Shown piece by piece: positions 1-16,475 of a stretch of 64,000 nt of DNA. Below the pieces are notes generated by a model, which had not been told where the DNA came from, did not search any database, and saw nothing but the letters and a program-made list of their open reading frames with translations. Source of the stretch: Chaunax sp. Z400 (lineage: Eukaryota > Chordata > Actinopteri > Lophiiformes > Chaunacidae); the NCBI GenBank assembly GCA_037577475.1, contig CM075187.1, positions 18,816,810 through 18,880,809 on the forward strand, read 5' to 3'. Both the position numbers and the translations under genes were made by a program. The number at the start of each line of letters is the position of its first letter. Position 1 is the stretch's first letter.

Positions 1-1162
1 GATGTTTTCACAGTCGTCCATCAGCTCATACATCTGACCTCCGAAGTTCTCCCTCTCGTAGATCCTCATCCTGTAGGATCCTCTGTGCTGTGTAGCAGAG
101 GAGGAGTGGGTTTATTTCAGCTTCATTTGATTTGCAGTAAGAAATATCTGTATTTTTAAAAGTCTACAGCAAATCTAGCCAGGTGTGAGTTCTTACCATG
201 GGGATGGTGCGGCAGGACCTGATGCAGTCGTTCATGCCCATCATGCTCATGTAGTCGGCATACTCGCCACGCCTCATGAAGTACTGGTTGCCCATGTAGT
301 TGGTGCGGTCGTACACCATGAAGCAACCTCTCTCCACCCTGCAGGAGTGACACCTGCTCAGGTAGGAGGACATGTCTGGGCAATCACTACTGCACTCATA
401 GGAGCGACCCTGGAAGTTCCTGTCCTCGTAGAAGATGATCTGAGGGGGAGAGAGAGAAAGTTAGCGCATGTGAGGTACGCGAGATGCTCAGGTGTCAAAT
501 GTCCAAAGCTAAACATGTTCATTTTTGATCAATGTTTCTGAATCCAGCTCTCTTTGGATATAGGATAACACTTGGATTTCATGGCTTAGTATCCTTAGTG
601 CAGCTTTAAACCTGCATGAACTGTTTTTTAGACACTTGAGGGCAGCAGAAATAAGCAGACATAGAATCAAACTCAGTAAATACTGCATGTGCCTAGTGAC
701 ACATGCTGCAGATATGAAGCAATATTAGCATTTATTTAGAGGTGTTTCTGCCCGTCTGATGAATCCACCAACTTTTGAGGGAAATACTTGGCTCTTAACC
801 GTGCTTCACCAGCAAGTTGCTAACTTTTTCTGTCGAACTTTAACTTAAATACTGGGCAGGCAGTGCTTCTACAGATTTTTCTCTGAAAAAGTCGCCTGCT
901 GCGGCAGAAAAATTACTCTCCAAGTGCTAGGAGAGTTAACCAAAGACAAGCCACAACACTATATGAGCGAACCTTTTTTACATTACACACTGATTTGATT
1001 CACGATCATTAAAAAAATATTCATTATAGCAGCAGCAAAAACAGTAAGTCTTGTACTCTGTGTGTAAAGGCCACAAGAGTGATATCCCGTTGCAGTAACA
1101 TTATGAAAAAGAAATCAGAGAAAGCTTACCCTGCTCATCATGTTCATTCCAGTGGAAGTCAT
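1..1162 (-). CDS. crygm: gamma-crystallin M (lens structural protein), 3' end beyond window
   Basis: This is a lens beta/gamma-crystallin: two Greek-key domains that pack densely for transparency and high refractive index. Exon 1 is 1130-1162 (11 codons, [11 protein letters not shown], donor gtaagc). Exon 2 is 197-439 (81 codons, domain 1, starting [16 protein letters not shown]). Exon 3 starts at 87 ([17 protein letters not shown]) and runs off the left edge. All junctions are phase 0. One short exon followed by one exon per domain is the usual gamma-crystallin plan. Domain 1 has the [23 protein letters not shown]reek-key signature in two overlapping parts, and domain 2 starts at IYERENFGG. 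The protein is Met- and Arg-rich with few Trp in the visible part, typical of the fish gamma-M class rather than gamma-S or gamma-N. The seven residues before the canonical start of domain 1 make a longer N-terminal arm than in most gamma-M proteins; I think gamma-MX forms have such an arm, but I am not sure. Exact paralogue is unresolved. Confidence 0.93.
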
Positions 1163-1178
1163 TTTGCTGGTCAGTGGG

Positions 1179-1199
1179 CTGCTGCTGCTGCTGCTGCTG
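1179..1199. repeat. CTG/CAG trinucleotide tract, seven units
   Basis: Seven uninterrupted CTG units on the plus strand (CAG on the crystallin sense strand) sit between the TATA box and the crystallin start codon, so they are probably transcribed in the 5' UTR. Confidence 0.8.
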
Positions 1200-1256
1200 G
1201 AAGTGCTGCTGTTATTGCTCTTGCACCAAACTGTGCCCTACCTAGTTTAACCCTTT

Positions 1257-1266
1257 CCTTTTATAC
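1257..1266 (-). promoter_or_regulatory. TATA box of the gamma-crystallin gene
   Basis: Reading the minus strand, GTATAAAAGG lies about 95 bp upstream of the crystallin ATG (1162). That spacing fits a short 5' UTR, and TATA-driven lens promoters are usual for gamma-crystallins. The inferred 5' UTR contains a (CAG)7 tract on the transcribed strand (1179-1199). Confidence 0.7.
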
Positions 1267-1269
1267 CTG

Positions 1270-3600
1270 ACCCACAGACCGGCTCTTTGTCTGAAAGCCC
1301 TGAGCCAGCAGCAGAGCCATAGAATATGGAGAGATTGTTCACATTTCCAGGGGTCCATGGGCTCAGAAATCCGTTCAGAGGCTTTTTGTCGTACAATGCA
1401 GGGGTCACACAAAGGCGAAAGGGTTAACAATCAGAGGTCCCACCTTGACATTGTTTTGCCATTGTGACATTCTCTGGTTTGTCAGCAACAACATTTTTCT
1501 GTTTTTCTTTTGTCCCTGACACACAGTGTGTCATTTGTACAGCCAATGACTTTTCCATCTAATGCACGAGGAAGGTTTTCGTATGTACCGTTCGATAACA
1601 CCGAGTGACAGACATGTTAAAGCACAGTAACTATAAATTACAATTATATGTAATACGTCAAAAGAGTATTACACAATAAACAGATAATCTAAGACAATTA
1701 GCATAAGACAAACGTCAGATGTATAAATTCTAGATCAGGGATTATGACTGATGTTTTAACATTCACTTTTTTATTTCATTTATTACATCAATGGCGTAGA
1801 AGACTGGTAGGATTCAAGAGATATGGTTTAAAATAGACACATTCTTTGCTATTTGCTTGGTTTAATTTGGCTCCCGGCTTGTCTGGATAAGAATGTCACA
1901 AATTTTGTCTAAACTAAGACAAACAATATCTCAAATCTGTGTTCCAATAGTACCCAAAGGAGATAAATATCCCTTTTGAATGTTACACTATTGTTTATCG
2001 TAATATCATTACAAAAATAATGAATTACTATAAGTATTTTACTGCTGTACTTGTATTGATAAAACTAATTTAAACTGTTTTTAGTGCAACTAATGAAAAG
2101 CATTTTCATACGGAATATTCTTGTGATTATTTTCTCCTTTAAATGATTCAAACGATTGTTTGGTTTATAAAATTTAGATAATAGAGAGAAATTACATCAC
2201 AATGACCCAGAGACCAAAGTGACATATTCACAATGCTGGTTTTGTCCAACCAACAGTCCAAAACTCTAAACTGTTAAAAAAAAATTTAAATAATTTAAGG
2301 GAAAAACAACAAATCCTCAAATTTGAGAGGCTGGAATCATGAAATGTTTTTGCATGAAAAAATGACTTACCAATCATTTTTCTGTGAATTGAGTAATTGA
2401 TTGATTGATTAATCAACTAATTGTTTCAGTTCTACTTGCACAAACTTTGTAGTTAATTAAAATATCCTATATTTATTGTAAAGTAAAATATAATGACATT
2501 TTCCTCTCTGTACATTACATGAATACACAGAATAAGATAATTGTAATCCATTTGTATTCAAAACACAAGTAGGCCTACAGCAGTTTTTTAAGGAGCAGTA
2601 GATTTTTTTATATGCCACTACAATATATATGTAATACAGGCTTATTGATTATTAAATAATATAAACATAATATACTGTATGTTTATAGGCTACAGTACTC
2701 ACACAGCTACTCAGAGTTTACATTGTATCATTTAGGGCAGTCAAAGTATCAGATTTTCACTACAAAATTAAAACCAAAAGAAACATATGAAAAAGAAAAA
2801 AAAATCTGGTAGTCAAATTGAATTTAAACATTATTTATTGTGTGTTATATCTCTCTGGCTAATGAATTACACTCAAAATAAGAGTGGTGTAGGGAGGTGT
2901 AGAGAGAGAGACCACAACCGTAGAAAAGCATACAAAAAAAGGCAATTGTACTTAATAAATACAGAAACAGCAACTAGATGAATTGATAAAATCCATAAGA
3001 CCTTACAACTGTATTGGACCATTTACACAATATTATCATATGTGTATTAATAACACAATATAGATAATTGATTTTTAAATATCAACATTGTTAAAATCGG
3101 AATACCATAACAACCCAAGTATAAATACATATAAGTAAGATTTACTATGAAGCTGCAAAACGATATATTAGAGAACAAAAAAGGCAATATATAACAAATA
3201 AATGTATTGTGTAATATTAACAAATAAATCTGATAAAAATAATCCTATTTTATAGGATTATTATTATATATAGTAACAACGTGCTGCTGACATGAAATTA
3301 CCAGCTAAGATAGGTATCAAATTATTGACATGCTGAAACCCTTTGCAAATACTTTTATTCCATTAAGGCCAAAAATGACATCAAACATATGTTTTAGTCA
3401 GAGAGGCAAAGAACCAAAACAGTCACATTAAAAAGAAGAAATAGTTATTTTCAAATAGGATACGTGTAACATTAAGAGGTGAATGAGTTAACTCCATAGG
3501 GCGCAACACAAGACACTATATTATCCTGGTGGTTAAAAATTTGAGGTATAGATGTATTTCCCCTTCTCAGCGCAGGGGGGCGGTATGACAAATGCTTTGC
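1270..3600. other. AT-rich spacer between crystallin and inpp5e
   Basis: No gene is visible. The stretch is strongly AT-rich. It contains a dispersed repeat copy at about 2160-2450 (listed separately) and some short open frames without coding character or splice context. Confidence 0.6.
2160..2450 (+). repeat. dispersed fish repeat, copy 1
   Basis: A core of more than 20 bases beginning TTTTGTCCAACCAACAGT (2240-2263) recurs at 41959-41983, and a shorter inverted piece is at 50289-50300. The end near 2385-2425 has an ATTGATTGATTAATCAAC motif of the kind found at ends of common teleost non-autonomous DNA elements. The family name is not assigned. Confidence 0.55.
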
Positions 3601-3616
3601 ACTCTGAAACGACTCT

Positions 3617-3660
3617 CTTGTCTTGGTAACAAAATCTGTTGTCAAACGTTGCTAAGGAAG
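3617..3660. promoter_or_regulatory. RFX X-box-like motifs in the inpp5e promoter
   Basis: At 3617-3630 the minus strand reads GTTACCAAGACAAG, one base off the RFX X-box consensus half-sites (GTNRYY, AT/AA, RRNAAC). A weaker GTTGCTAAGGAAG follows at 3648-3660. X-boxes are the usual control element of ciliary genes, and inpp5e is one. A likely non-coding first exon ends at 3737 (ACGAGAG before gtaact) and splices to an acceptor at 4225-4226, so the motifs lie close to the expected start of transcription. This is inference from motif and position. Confidence 0.4.
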
Positions 3661-4237
3661 TAATGGAGCTACTCCGAAATTAGCCCACAGCCTATCGCTG
3701 ATTAGCCCATCTGAAGCCAAACTACGGTAAACGAGAGGTAACTTTATATAAGTATTTATACTTTATATATACAATAACTGCATAAGACGGAAACTACAAA
3801 CGTTTATCATTTAATTACATGAATGCATGAATATTTATTTTAAGCGTTAGCTCCGTTAGCCTCTGTCACGTATTTTATACCTTTGCTGACTATTATAGGT
3901 TATTCGCTATGTTAACTTCGAGGGCTTGCTAATTTTCTAATATTGTCTCTCAATATGTAATCGTGATGTGGTTAGTTTGATAAAATCGCAACGCTTTCAA
4001 TATTGGTTTCTAGCTAATTTAGACCTCCAAGATTAACATTAATTAGCTCACACTGCTAGCAGCCATGTAAGCAGCTAGTTGGAGATAAAAATGCTGTCTG
4101 TCAATAGCCCCTTTTTAAAAACGTGCTTACGTTACTTAGCATTAGTGAAACTTGTATGGCTAACGTGACTGAACAAACTGGCTTAAAGCCAGTATTTCAC
4201 TGAATTATTTTTGCCTATATGTGCAGGAAAGGTAGCT

Positions 4238-4282
4238 ATGAGAAAGTTCCACTCGCCTGATGACTGCTGGTCTCAGACATGA
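4238..4282 (+). other. upstream ORF overlapping the inpp5e start codon
   Basis: The first ATG after the inferred 5'-UTR acceptor (4226) opens a 14-codon frame ending TGA at 4280-4282. It overlaps the first main-frame ATG (4260) in a different frame. It could reduce translation from 4260 or favour the next in-frame Met (codon 11, at 4290). Observed in sequence; the effect is inference. Confidence 0.5.
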
Positions 4283-7200
4283 CGAGAGGATGGCTGAGAA
4301 TGGAGAGGACAGCCCCCTCCATCAGTCCCGTAAGGCTCTTACTAAAGGAGATTCAGTTTTTAATGACAGCAGGCCACCCAAGACCTCCTTAGGAGAGACC
4401 ACATCCTTCAAGGAACACAGTCATACCCTTAAACTCACTGCTGGAGATGCACAGATCCGCCCATACCAGCCTCGGCCACCTTCTCAACCCAGGCTGCTAA
4501 AATCCAACAAAAGTAGCTCCGTGGAGGATACTGTGAGAACCAGGAGGCTGAGGAACAGCCAGGAGAGTCTAAGTGAACTGACTGAGACTGGCTCCTCCAC
4601 AGACTCACTTAAAGAGGACCAAACAGCTCCAGCTCCATGTGGGCTTGTCCTCGGTGATGGTGCCACCATTAGGAATGACCAGGATTCCAATGTGAGACCC
4701 CTCTCAGCTGTTATGACAGGATCCCAAGTCGTTCGGGACAGAGGGGAGAGTCTCTCTAAGTATGAAAGGAAGCCTCCCAGCCAAGAGAACGACCTCACAG
4801 ACCACTGGGTGAGGTCCACCAAGGTGCGTCTGTCCCCGGTGCAACCTACAGGTCCATTGCCTGCTCTGGAGAAGAGCTTTGCATCAGCCACTTTAAGGGC
4901 AGCTAATAGGATTGACAGGGATTGTTTGGATTATGCTGTGCCAGCCAGGGACAGGCCCGGGGAGAGATTCCACAGGAACCTGAGTGACAGCCGGCTTCTG
5001 GAGAACATGGGGTCGGACAGTGCCTCTGTCAACTCCATGAGGTCTACCTACAGCGTGCTTAGCCCCATCAGACCCCAGGATGTGAGGAACAGGTACAGTA
5101 GGCTCATCAGGCCATGTAAATGATGTATCTGGAGTCACTCTCAGGCAGGATGTAGAGGCTGTTTCGCAAAGCTTACTCTTTGTATTGTCAGGAAGCTATT
5201 AGAGGCTTGAGTCTTTCAACGCACTTAACTTATTTTTTAGATACATGCCAGTGGCAACATGAATCTAGCAAATTGTAGAATTGGATGTGCATATTTTTTA
5301 TCCTTTGCAACAATAATGCAGCCTAGCAAAGGCACTTATGGTTTACTTTGTCAATACTATAAGAGTCAAAGCTCTGTTCAGGCTTGAATGACCTTATCCT
5401 TATATCAAGAGAAAGTTGATAAAAAAGAAAGTTGATGTGGACTGGATTTGTGGATTTGTCACAGTATCTTATACTAACTACAAATTTAGTAGTTTTGATT
5501 GTTCCCTCTGATTGAAGGTAATGAGCATTGTGCATCTGGAGCTTGGTTCACTATCAAGAGTGACTGAGTGAGTTAAGCAATACTAAACTGTTATGCTGTC
5601 CTGAAATGAGGGCTGCAGACATTTTTACATTGCACTGCTCACACCTTTAAGAGAAAAAGGGATGAGATGAGATGCTTGTTCAGTACGGGCAAAAAAAAAT
5701 GTGTCTTAGTCTATAGTCTGAATACACAGTCAGTGTGCAGTTTTAATTTTTAATTAAAATCTGCAAGAATATCCTTGTTTTTTTCCCCCTAAACTGACTT
5801 CATCCTGCAAGGCAAGTTGACTGCCAAAAGAGGTGCTAATTTTCTTTTCTGTATTTCCTAGGAGCTTTCTGGAGGGCAGTGTGTTGGGAAGCGGTGCCCT
5901 GCTTGGAGCTGAGGAGCTGGATCGCTACTTCCCCAACAGGAGAGTGGGCATCTATATAACCTCATGGAACATGCAGGGAGAGAAGGTAGGAGGAAATCAT
6001 AGCTCTGCAGTGTCTCTCAACATCTTATTCGCTACCTGCAAAGGTTCAGCCACCAACTGAGCGGTATCATTTTCAGGGGCTTCCAACCAACTTAGACGAT
6101 CTGCTCCTTCCAACAGACTCCGAATTTGCACAAGATTTTTACATTATTGGGGTCCAGGAGGGCTGTCCTGACAGGTACATAATGCTTTGTTTGATTTAAA
6201 GTCATCCGAATTAAAAGAGAGTCATTATGATTGATTACTCTATCAGGGGTGTGAAGATGTTTGTATTCCTGTGCATGTGAATGTGTGCAGGAGAGAGTGG
6301 GAGACCCGTCTTCAGGAGACACTGGGACCTTACTACGTCATGCTGTATGCAGCATCGCATGGTGTTTTGTATCTCACTGTATTTGTTCGAAGAGATCTCA
6401 TCTGGTTCTGCTCAGGTCAGTTCATGTCCCCATAATACTGGAAATAAACATCAGATTGGGAGGACTAACTTACACAAGCCTGATTCCAAAATTCCAGCAA
6501 ACAAACAAGTTGGGACAGGCGCAACAAAAGACGCAAAAACACCTTAACAGGTTAATTGTAACAGTTGATTATAATTCAGTATGAGAGGTTCAAAAGCCTT
6601 AGTTGTTCACAAGCAACAATGTGGAAAGTTTTTTTCCACTTTGTGAACCAATTACATGATTGTATAAGTTATTACTACATACGCTCAATGTTGAATCTAG
6701 GCTGTTAACAGCTGGGGCTCTGACACTAACCACAGCATTTGCTCTGTTGACCCACAGAGGTGGAGCATGCCACAGTGACAACCAGGATCATCTCTCAGAT
6801 CAAGACCAAAGGGGCTGTGGGAATCGCCTTTACCTTTTTTGGCACTTCGTTCCTCTTCATTACATCCCATTTTACCTGTGAGTCGGGGGAGGTTTCCCGA
6901 GAGACTGGAAAGATGCAGATTGAATCAGTGATATATTATAGCAAGAGGCTATTATCAGGGGCTGTCGGTTGGACTGGGTGGAGATTTGTACAAAGATTTA
7001 GTGTATTTAAAATGTAATTGTTGCTGCCACACCTGGAGAAGAAACTGGAATATTATCGTTTTTTTGTTTATTATCACTATCCAAACATTCTGTGAAAGGC
7101 GTGTATTAGCAATTACAGTCACCATGAACATCTTGTACACCTGCCTTTGCGTTGCATATTTGCATTTAGACTTCGCAGCATTTACGACTAGACAGTCTTA

Positions 7201-8919
7201 CGGTAAATGTTTCTAATGTATTTTTCTGTTCTTATTTCCAGCTGGAGATGCCAAAGTTTATGAAAGAGTTCTAGATTACAACAAGATCATTGAGGCTTTA
7301 GCTCTTCCCAAAGGCCTTCCAGACACCAACCCTTACCGCTCCATACCATGTAAGAGACTTTTCATTTAAACTGTGTGAAAGAAGGGGGAAATCACAGCCA
7401 GTAGGAGGGTGGTGCTTCTGCACGCCGACCTAGAAAATAATACATAATCAAACTGACTGCAGCTAGCCTTATCTTCTGTGTAGAATTTTTCTCAAATATG
7501 TAACAATCCTGGTAATAATAAACACATTTTCAAGGTATTCCTTTACTGGAGTCATGGAAATTCACAAATAATGTTTAAGCCACATCCTATTTGCAAATTT
7601 TCCCACTTTTTTAATATATACATTGCATGACTGTAACTGTTAGAACCATATTAAAATATATTCATACACGGTATTATTCAGTTATCATTTATTATTATTA
7701 TTTTTATTATTCAGGGTTTGAACAGATTGCTCCTCCTTTGTCTCAGAAGTTTTTGGTGTGAATATTAGAATCCACTTTTGCTTGTGTCCATAGCCTGTTT
7801 TTATCCCAGCTTTGACCCTGCTATTGAGTGCAGAATAACATTCATTGTTAATTCATACTTGATTCAGATTAAAGCCTCGATGTCATTTCCACTTATAGCT
7901 GATGTCACCACAAGATTCGACCAGGTCTTTTGGTTTGGAGATTTTAACTTTCGACTCAGTAAGGACCGAGCAGAAGTGGAGACCATCATGAACCGCACAG
8001 TCGGTGGAGATATGGGCCCACTGTTGGAGCATGACCAACTTTCCAAGGAGATAAACAATGGTACGCTTACATGTCGGAGGCTAAATTTCTGTGAAGTTTT
8101 CATGTAAAAACATTTCTAGAAGTAGGTTTTTGCTAGTCTTACCTTGCAAATGTGCTGCTCCCCCCCATCTCCAGGTTCAATCTTTAAAGGCTTCCAAGAG
8201 GCACCAATACACTTCCTCCCCACATACAAGTTTGACATCGGCTGTGATATTTACGACACTACTTCTAAACAGAGAACGCCTTCATACACAGTAAGCCAAA
8301 ACAGAGAATTAAGCTCCACATGATAAAGATCATCATATGGACTGTTACGATCCATTTTCTGATTAAAAATTCAACTGACCTGGCAGTAAGTCAGCATCAT
8401 GTGGCTCCCAGCTGGGTTGAAGGTCTTTGTTTTTGTTCACAGGACAGGATCTTGTTCAGGAGCAGACAGACTGATGAAATAAAAGTGGTCAAGTACACCA
8501 GCTGCCCCAGCATCAAGACCTCTGACCACCGGCCTGTCCTTGGTGTCTTCCAGGTCAAACTCAGGCCAGGCAGAGACAAGTAAGTCCCATTGCCATTCAA
8601 AAAACACCTTCAAATAGTGTCATCATGTTAAGGAAGCATGCAACAATATATTTTGTAAACAGCCAGTAGGGCAGAGCATTACAGTATGTTGACGTTTATT
8701 TAGGGTTAGGGTTGTGTAAATATAGGACTCTAAGACTAGGCCGACCAACCTGAGCACCACCTTTTTTTTTTGTTTGTGTTGTTTAGTATACCCCTAGGTG
8801 CAGGACAATTTGACCGAGGCTTGTACTTGGAAGGAATCAGGAGGAGGATCACTAGAGAACTGAAGAGGAGGGAGGCCATGAAGAGCCAAAGTAGCAGCAC
8901 TATCTGCACCATCTCCTAA
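4260..8919 (+). CDS. inpp5e: inositol polyphosphate-5-phosphatase E (primary cilium)
   Basis: This enzyme removes the 5-phosphate from PI(4,5)P2 and PI(3,4,5)P3 and keeps the ciliary membrane rich in PI4P; loss of the human gene causes Joubert syndrome. Ten coding exons join in phase: 4260-5092, 5862-5985, 6077-6174, 6291-6415, 6758-6877, 7242-7349, 7899-8060, 8175-8290, 8443-8579, 8787-8919. Together they give 651 aa (human about 644). Residues 1-280 are low-complexity and Ser/Pro/Arg-rich, as in the family. The phosphatase domain follows: WNMQGEK (313-319), QEGCPDR (346-352), WFGDFNFRL (481-489) and the catalytic SDHRPV (589-594). The protein ends CTIS, a CaaX box for farnesylation, which the family uses for ciliary membrane targeting. 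The start is the first in-frame ATG; Met11 is an alternative. The 3' end faces pmpca. Confidence 0.97.
6420..6575. repeat. transposon-like repeat in inpp5e intron 4
   Basis: The stretch has the wording CCTGATTCCAAAATTCC...AAGTTGGGACAG, then A-rich sequence, which resembles an abundant teleost DNA-transposon repeat. It lies wholly between exons 4 and 5. Identification is from memory only. Confidence 0.35.
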
Positions 8920-9628
8920 ACCCTGAAAATGAAGTCACCAGATCAGACTCAATCAAGTGATGTCAGAAACTGGATGTACAACCTGGGTGGGAGAAGTGGA
9001 CCAAAAGGAAACCAGTTTAGTCTTAACGACACAGAGCCCAGTGCTGGTCGGGACAGTTGAGCAGTGTGTGCTCTCCTCTGGCTGTCCTGGTGGAAGAGTT
9101 TGGCTGTACTTGAGCGCAGGGGCCTTGAGGTCAGACAGACACAACTGCAGTCTGGCCTTTATTTATTCAGCTACTCAAACATGAGTGAGACAGAAGGGGG
9201 AAGAGGGGGCTGCCATTGTGGCTTACCCTTCATACAGTCCACTAAAAACTGATCTAACCTTCAAGTCTGTGTGTAAATGCATCCATTGTCCAATTCTTTG
9301 TAGGTTTTTGAAACAAGACATGAACGATGTTTTGTTTTTCTGAATGCTACATCAATGTTCAAATGCCTATTTAAATTTGTCATCAAGAAGCTTACCATAC
9401 ATAACATTTTTGTTGTGCCCTTTTTAATATAATGAAAGTGTCTGCCATTGGTTGATACACTACTTCCTCATTAGGCCAAATGATCCTCTGCATCAGACTC
9501 TAACTGAAAGCCTTACCTCTCATTTCGCTGCTGTGTAACATATACTATAAACTGTCCATGTACTGTGTACCACATTATTGAGCAGTCTGCTCTAAAAAAA
9601 AGTGCCTGTGAGTGTCATTTTCATATAT

Positions 9629-9634
9629 AATAAA
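9629..9634 (+). terminator. polyadenylation signal of inpp5e
   Basis: AATAAA lies 710 bases after the inpp5e stop. It gives a 3' UTR of roughly 0.73 kb and ends the transcript about 0.75 kb before the pmpca stop codon on the other strand. Confidence 0.6.
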
Positions 9635-9659
9635 CATTTTAAAACACTTGACTAGATTT

Positions 9660-10370
9660 AATTACACTGCAACGCAAGAGCCTTAAAATATATTTTATTT
9701 ATGGAAGTAGTAACATTTATTTACCAGTTTAACATATTCACTGTAGTCAGAAGCCACTCAAGTTCTGGTAAAATACACATGGGTGTATTTGGGTGTTCAC
9801 TTGTCAGTCATATTTGACTATTGTAAGCCTTTAAATTCAATTGAACATAGAGGAGACATCTCAAAGTAATAGTGCGACATCTTGAAAACATTTAATTGCT
9901 TTTGGTTGGGGAGTTGGATGAGCAGATTGGAGCCATTGCCACTGTAACAAAACGGTATTGATCTTCTCATCCAAATGTCTACCAGAAAACGAATAATCAT
10001 GTTTGTCAAAGTCAAACTATTTAATTCATCCTGTGTTGATGAGTTCATTCATAGACTTAAATGTAACATACAATTGTTATTAAAGTCATTTAAATGGGAA
10101 ATTAACTATTTTTGGCATTGGGGGTGAATTGTCCCTTTAAAGTCAAATTCCTGCTAACTATACCAGTAAACATTGAAATATGGCTTTGTGTGAACAAACA
10201 ATAAATACAAATACTACAGCTATATGTAGACTATGGTTACTGTTGAGTAAAATGTGACTTTGTTTTAAAATCCCCACTCGTCAGTCGAGATTATACATGA
10301 TAGTTCCATCCCAGAGTGAGCTGTGTCGAGCTCTATGGTGGGAGGGAACACCAGTGTAATCTTGCAGTCT
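9660..10370. other. spacer between the convergent inpp5e and pmpca 3' ends
   Basis: AT-rich, no gene seen. A minus-strand AATAAA (rc of 10373-10378) just past the pmpca stop is a candidate pmpca polyadenylation signal. Confidence 0.5.
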
Positions 10371-10411
10371 GGTTTATTTACAGTGATGTCCGGCTCGATG
10401 GCCATGGAGGT

Positions 10412-15135
<4,724 letters not shown>

Positions 15136-15915
15136 CTTGGATCCACTATGACCAGAAATTAACCCGGATGATAATGATGATGAAAGCTTCCTTCCTTTTT
15201 CTTTTTTTTTCATTGTATAACTTTATTGTTGTACTCACAACAAACAAAGATGAGAGCTTCTTGAAGAGCTTGTCACCGAAGCGAATTTACGTGTCCTACT
15301 GTGGCGACTCAGCCACTACTCAGCCAAGGACCTTTTTCTTAAAATAATCGGAAATCCAAATTATAATTAAAAAAATTATCTGCCCTTTCATCCCACCACA
15401 TGCCAAACCCTCCCACCAAGTTTCTGAAAATCTGTCGGAGTAATTTTTGTGTAATCCTGCTGAAAAAACAAACAAGTAAACAGACATTGTCTGGCATAGG
15501 AAATTACAACTCTCTCCTTCCCACAGAAATTGGGAATATGAAAAGATAGAAATATGAAAGACAAAATCTTGGTTTTGGTAAAATTGCTCTTAAGGGTAAA
15601 TGATAATAAAATAAAACATTATTTGTTTAAAAGGTAGAATCTCACTCGGCGAAGTCGATTCTACCCAATGATTAATAGCAGCACCACAGCTCTATTTTCG
15701 ACTCTGGAATACAAAACAGAACAATTGATCCCTTAGAGTGGTTAACAGGCCAAGAGCATTAAACTACCTATTGTTGAATCAATTTTGACACAGAAATAGA
15801 CCAGCTCTTGAATAACATTCCCACTTTCCACATGAGTTTCAAACATTCTGGAGCTGCAGATGGATTTAACCAGATAGCCAGCAGAATGTTGACATTTTGT
15901 CATCTTTCTCCTACA
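15136..15915. other. divergent promoter region between pmpca and the small plus-strand gene
   Basis: About 0.78 kb separates the two start codons. It holds a 9-bp perfect stem (15633-15641 with 15657-15665) but no clear TATA box. No other gene seen. Confidence 0.5.
15633..15665. repeat. perfect 9-bp inverted repeat (hairpin)
   Basis: GGTAGAATC at 15633-15641 is matched by GATTCTACC at 15657-15665, with a 15-base GC-richer loop in an otherwise AT-rich stretch. Function unknown. Confidence 0.6.
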
Positions 15916-16475
15916 ATGCTCTCAATTTTCCAAGTCACCACAGTTTTGTGGTTGACTTCTCTGCTTTCACACTGCAGCTCAGCCTATGAGCTCCAGGATA
16001 CCATCCACTCTCTGAAAGAGGAAAACCTCCACCTGCAGCACCGACTGGGCAACCTCACTCGAGCTCTCAGAGATTTGAAATATCTGCTTACAGAGCACTC
16101 CAAAGGTATGAGCAGCGATCTCGTTTCTCATTATAAATGAGAAAATGTACTGAATGGAGGTTCTCAATAGACATTTGTTTCACCTTTAACACAGTTTCTA
16201 GGGGGGAACATGACACTGCATTTCTGCACGCCTGGAAGGAATGGTCCCAACATGGTAAGATTATTTAGTGAAGTCTGACATCATGAAACAGATCGTGTTT
16301 TGGTACATTAGTCTTTGTCCTCTGTTTTTCAGGCATGAGTACTGAGACTCACCAAATGCTGGAGCAGGCAGTCTGTTTAACCGAGCTCCATGGAGCTGCC
16401 CAGCCCGTCTTCATCACTCCGGCCTTCCTCCTCCTCTCATCCTTCATCTCTGTTATTCAGCTGCTGCTGTTGTGA
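15916..16475 (+). CDS. unrecognised small secreted helical protein with hydrophobic C-terminal tail
   Basis: I do not recognise this protein. Three exons join in phase: 15916-16105, 16195-16254, 16333-16475, with gtatg/gtaag donors and pyrimidine-ag acceptors, giving 130 aa. Residues 1-23 form a signal peptide with a likely cut after SSA. Residues 24-63 are a charged, leucine-rich amphipathic helix (ELQDTIHSLKEENLHLQHRL) with one NLT glycosylation site. The middle is short and polar (FLHAWKEWSQHG). The last 23 residues (PVFITPAFLLLSSFISVIQLLLL end to end) are hydrophobic and uncharged and reach the stop codon. That is the pattern of a GPI-anchor signal, with HGAAQ as a possible cleavage site, or else a tail anchor. 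Longer in-frame starts exist (15808, 15832, 15886), but only the start at 15916 puts the hydrophobic segment at the N-terminus. Splice phases and the two-ended membrane signals support a real gene; no homology support. Confidence 0.6.

Noticed and set aside
4484..4891. 135-aa minus-strand ORF inside inpp5e exon 1
   Set aside because: Antisense shadow of the large first coding exon; no independent evidence.
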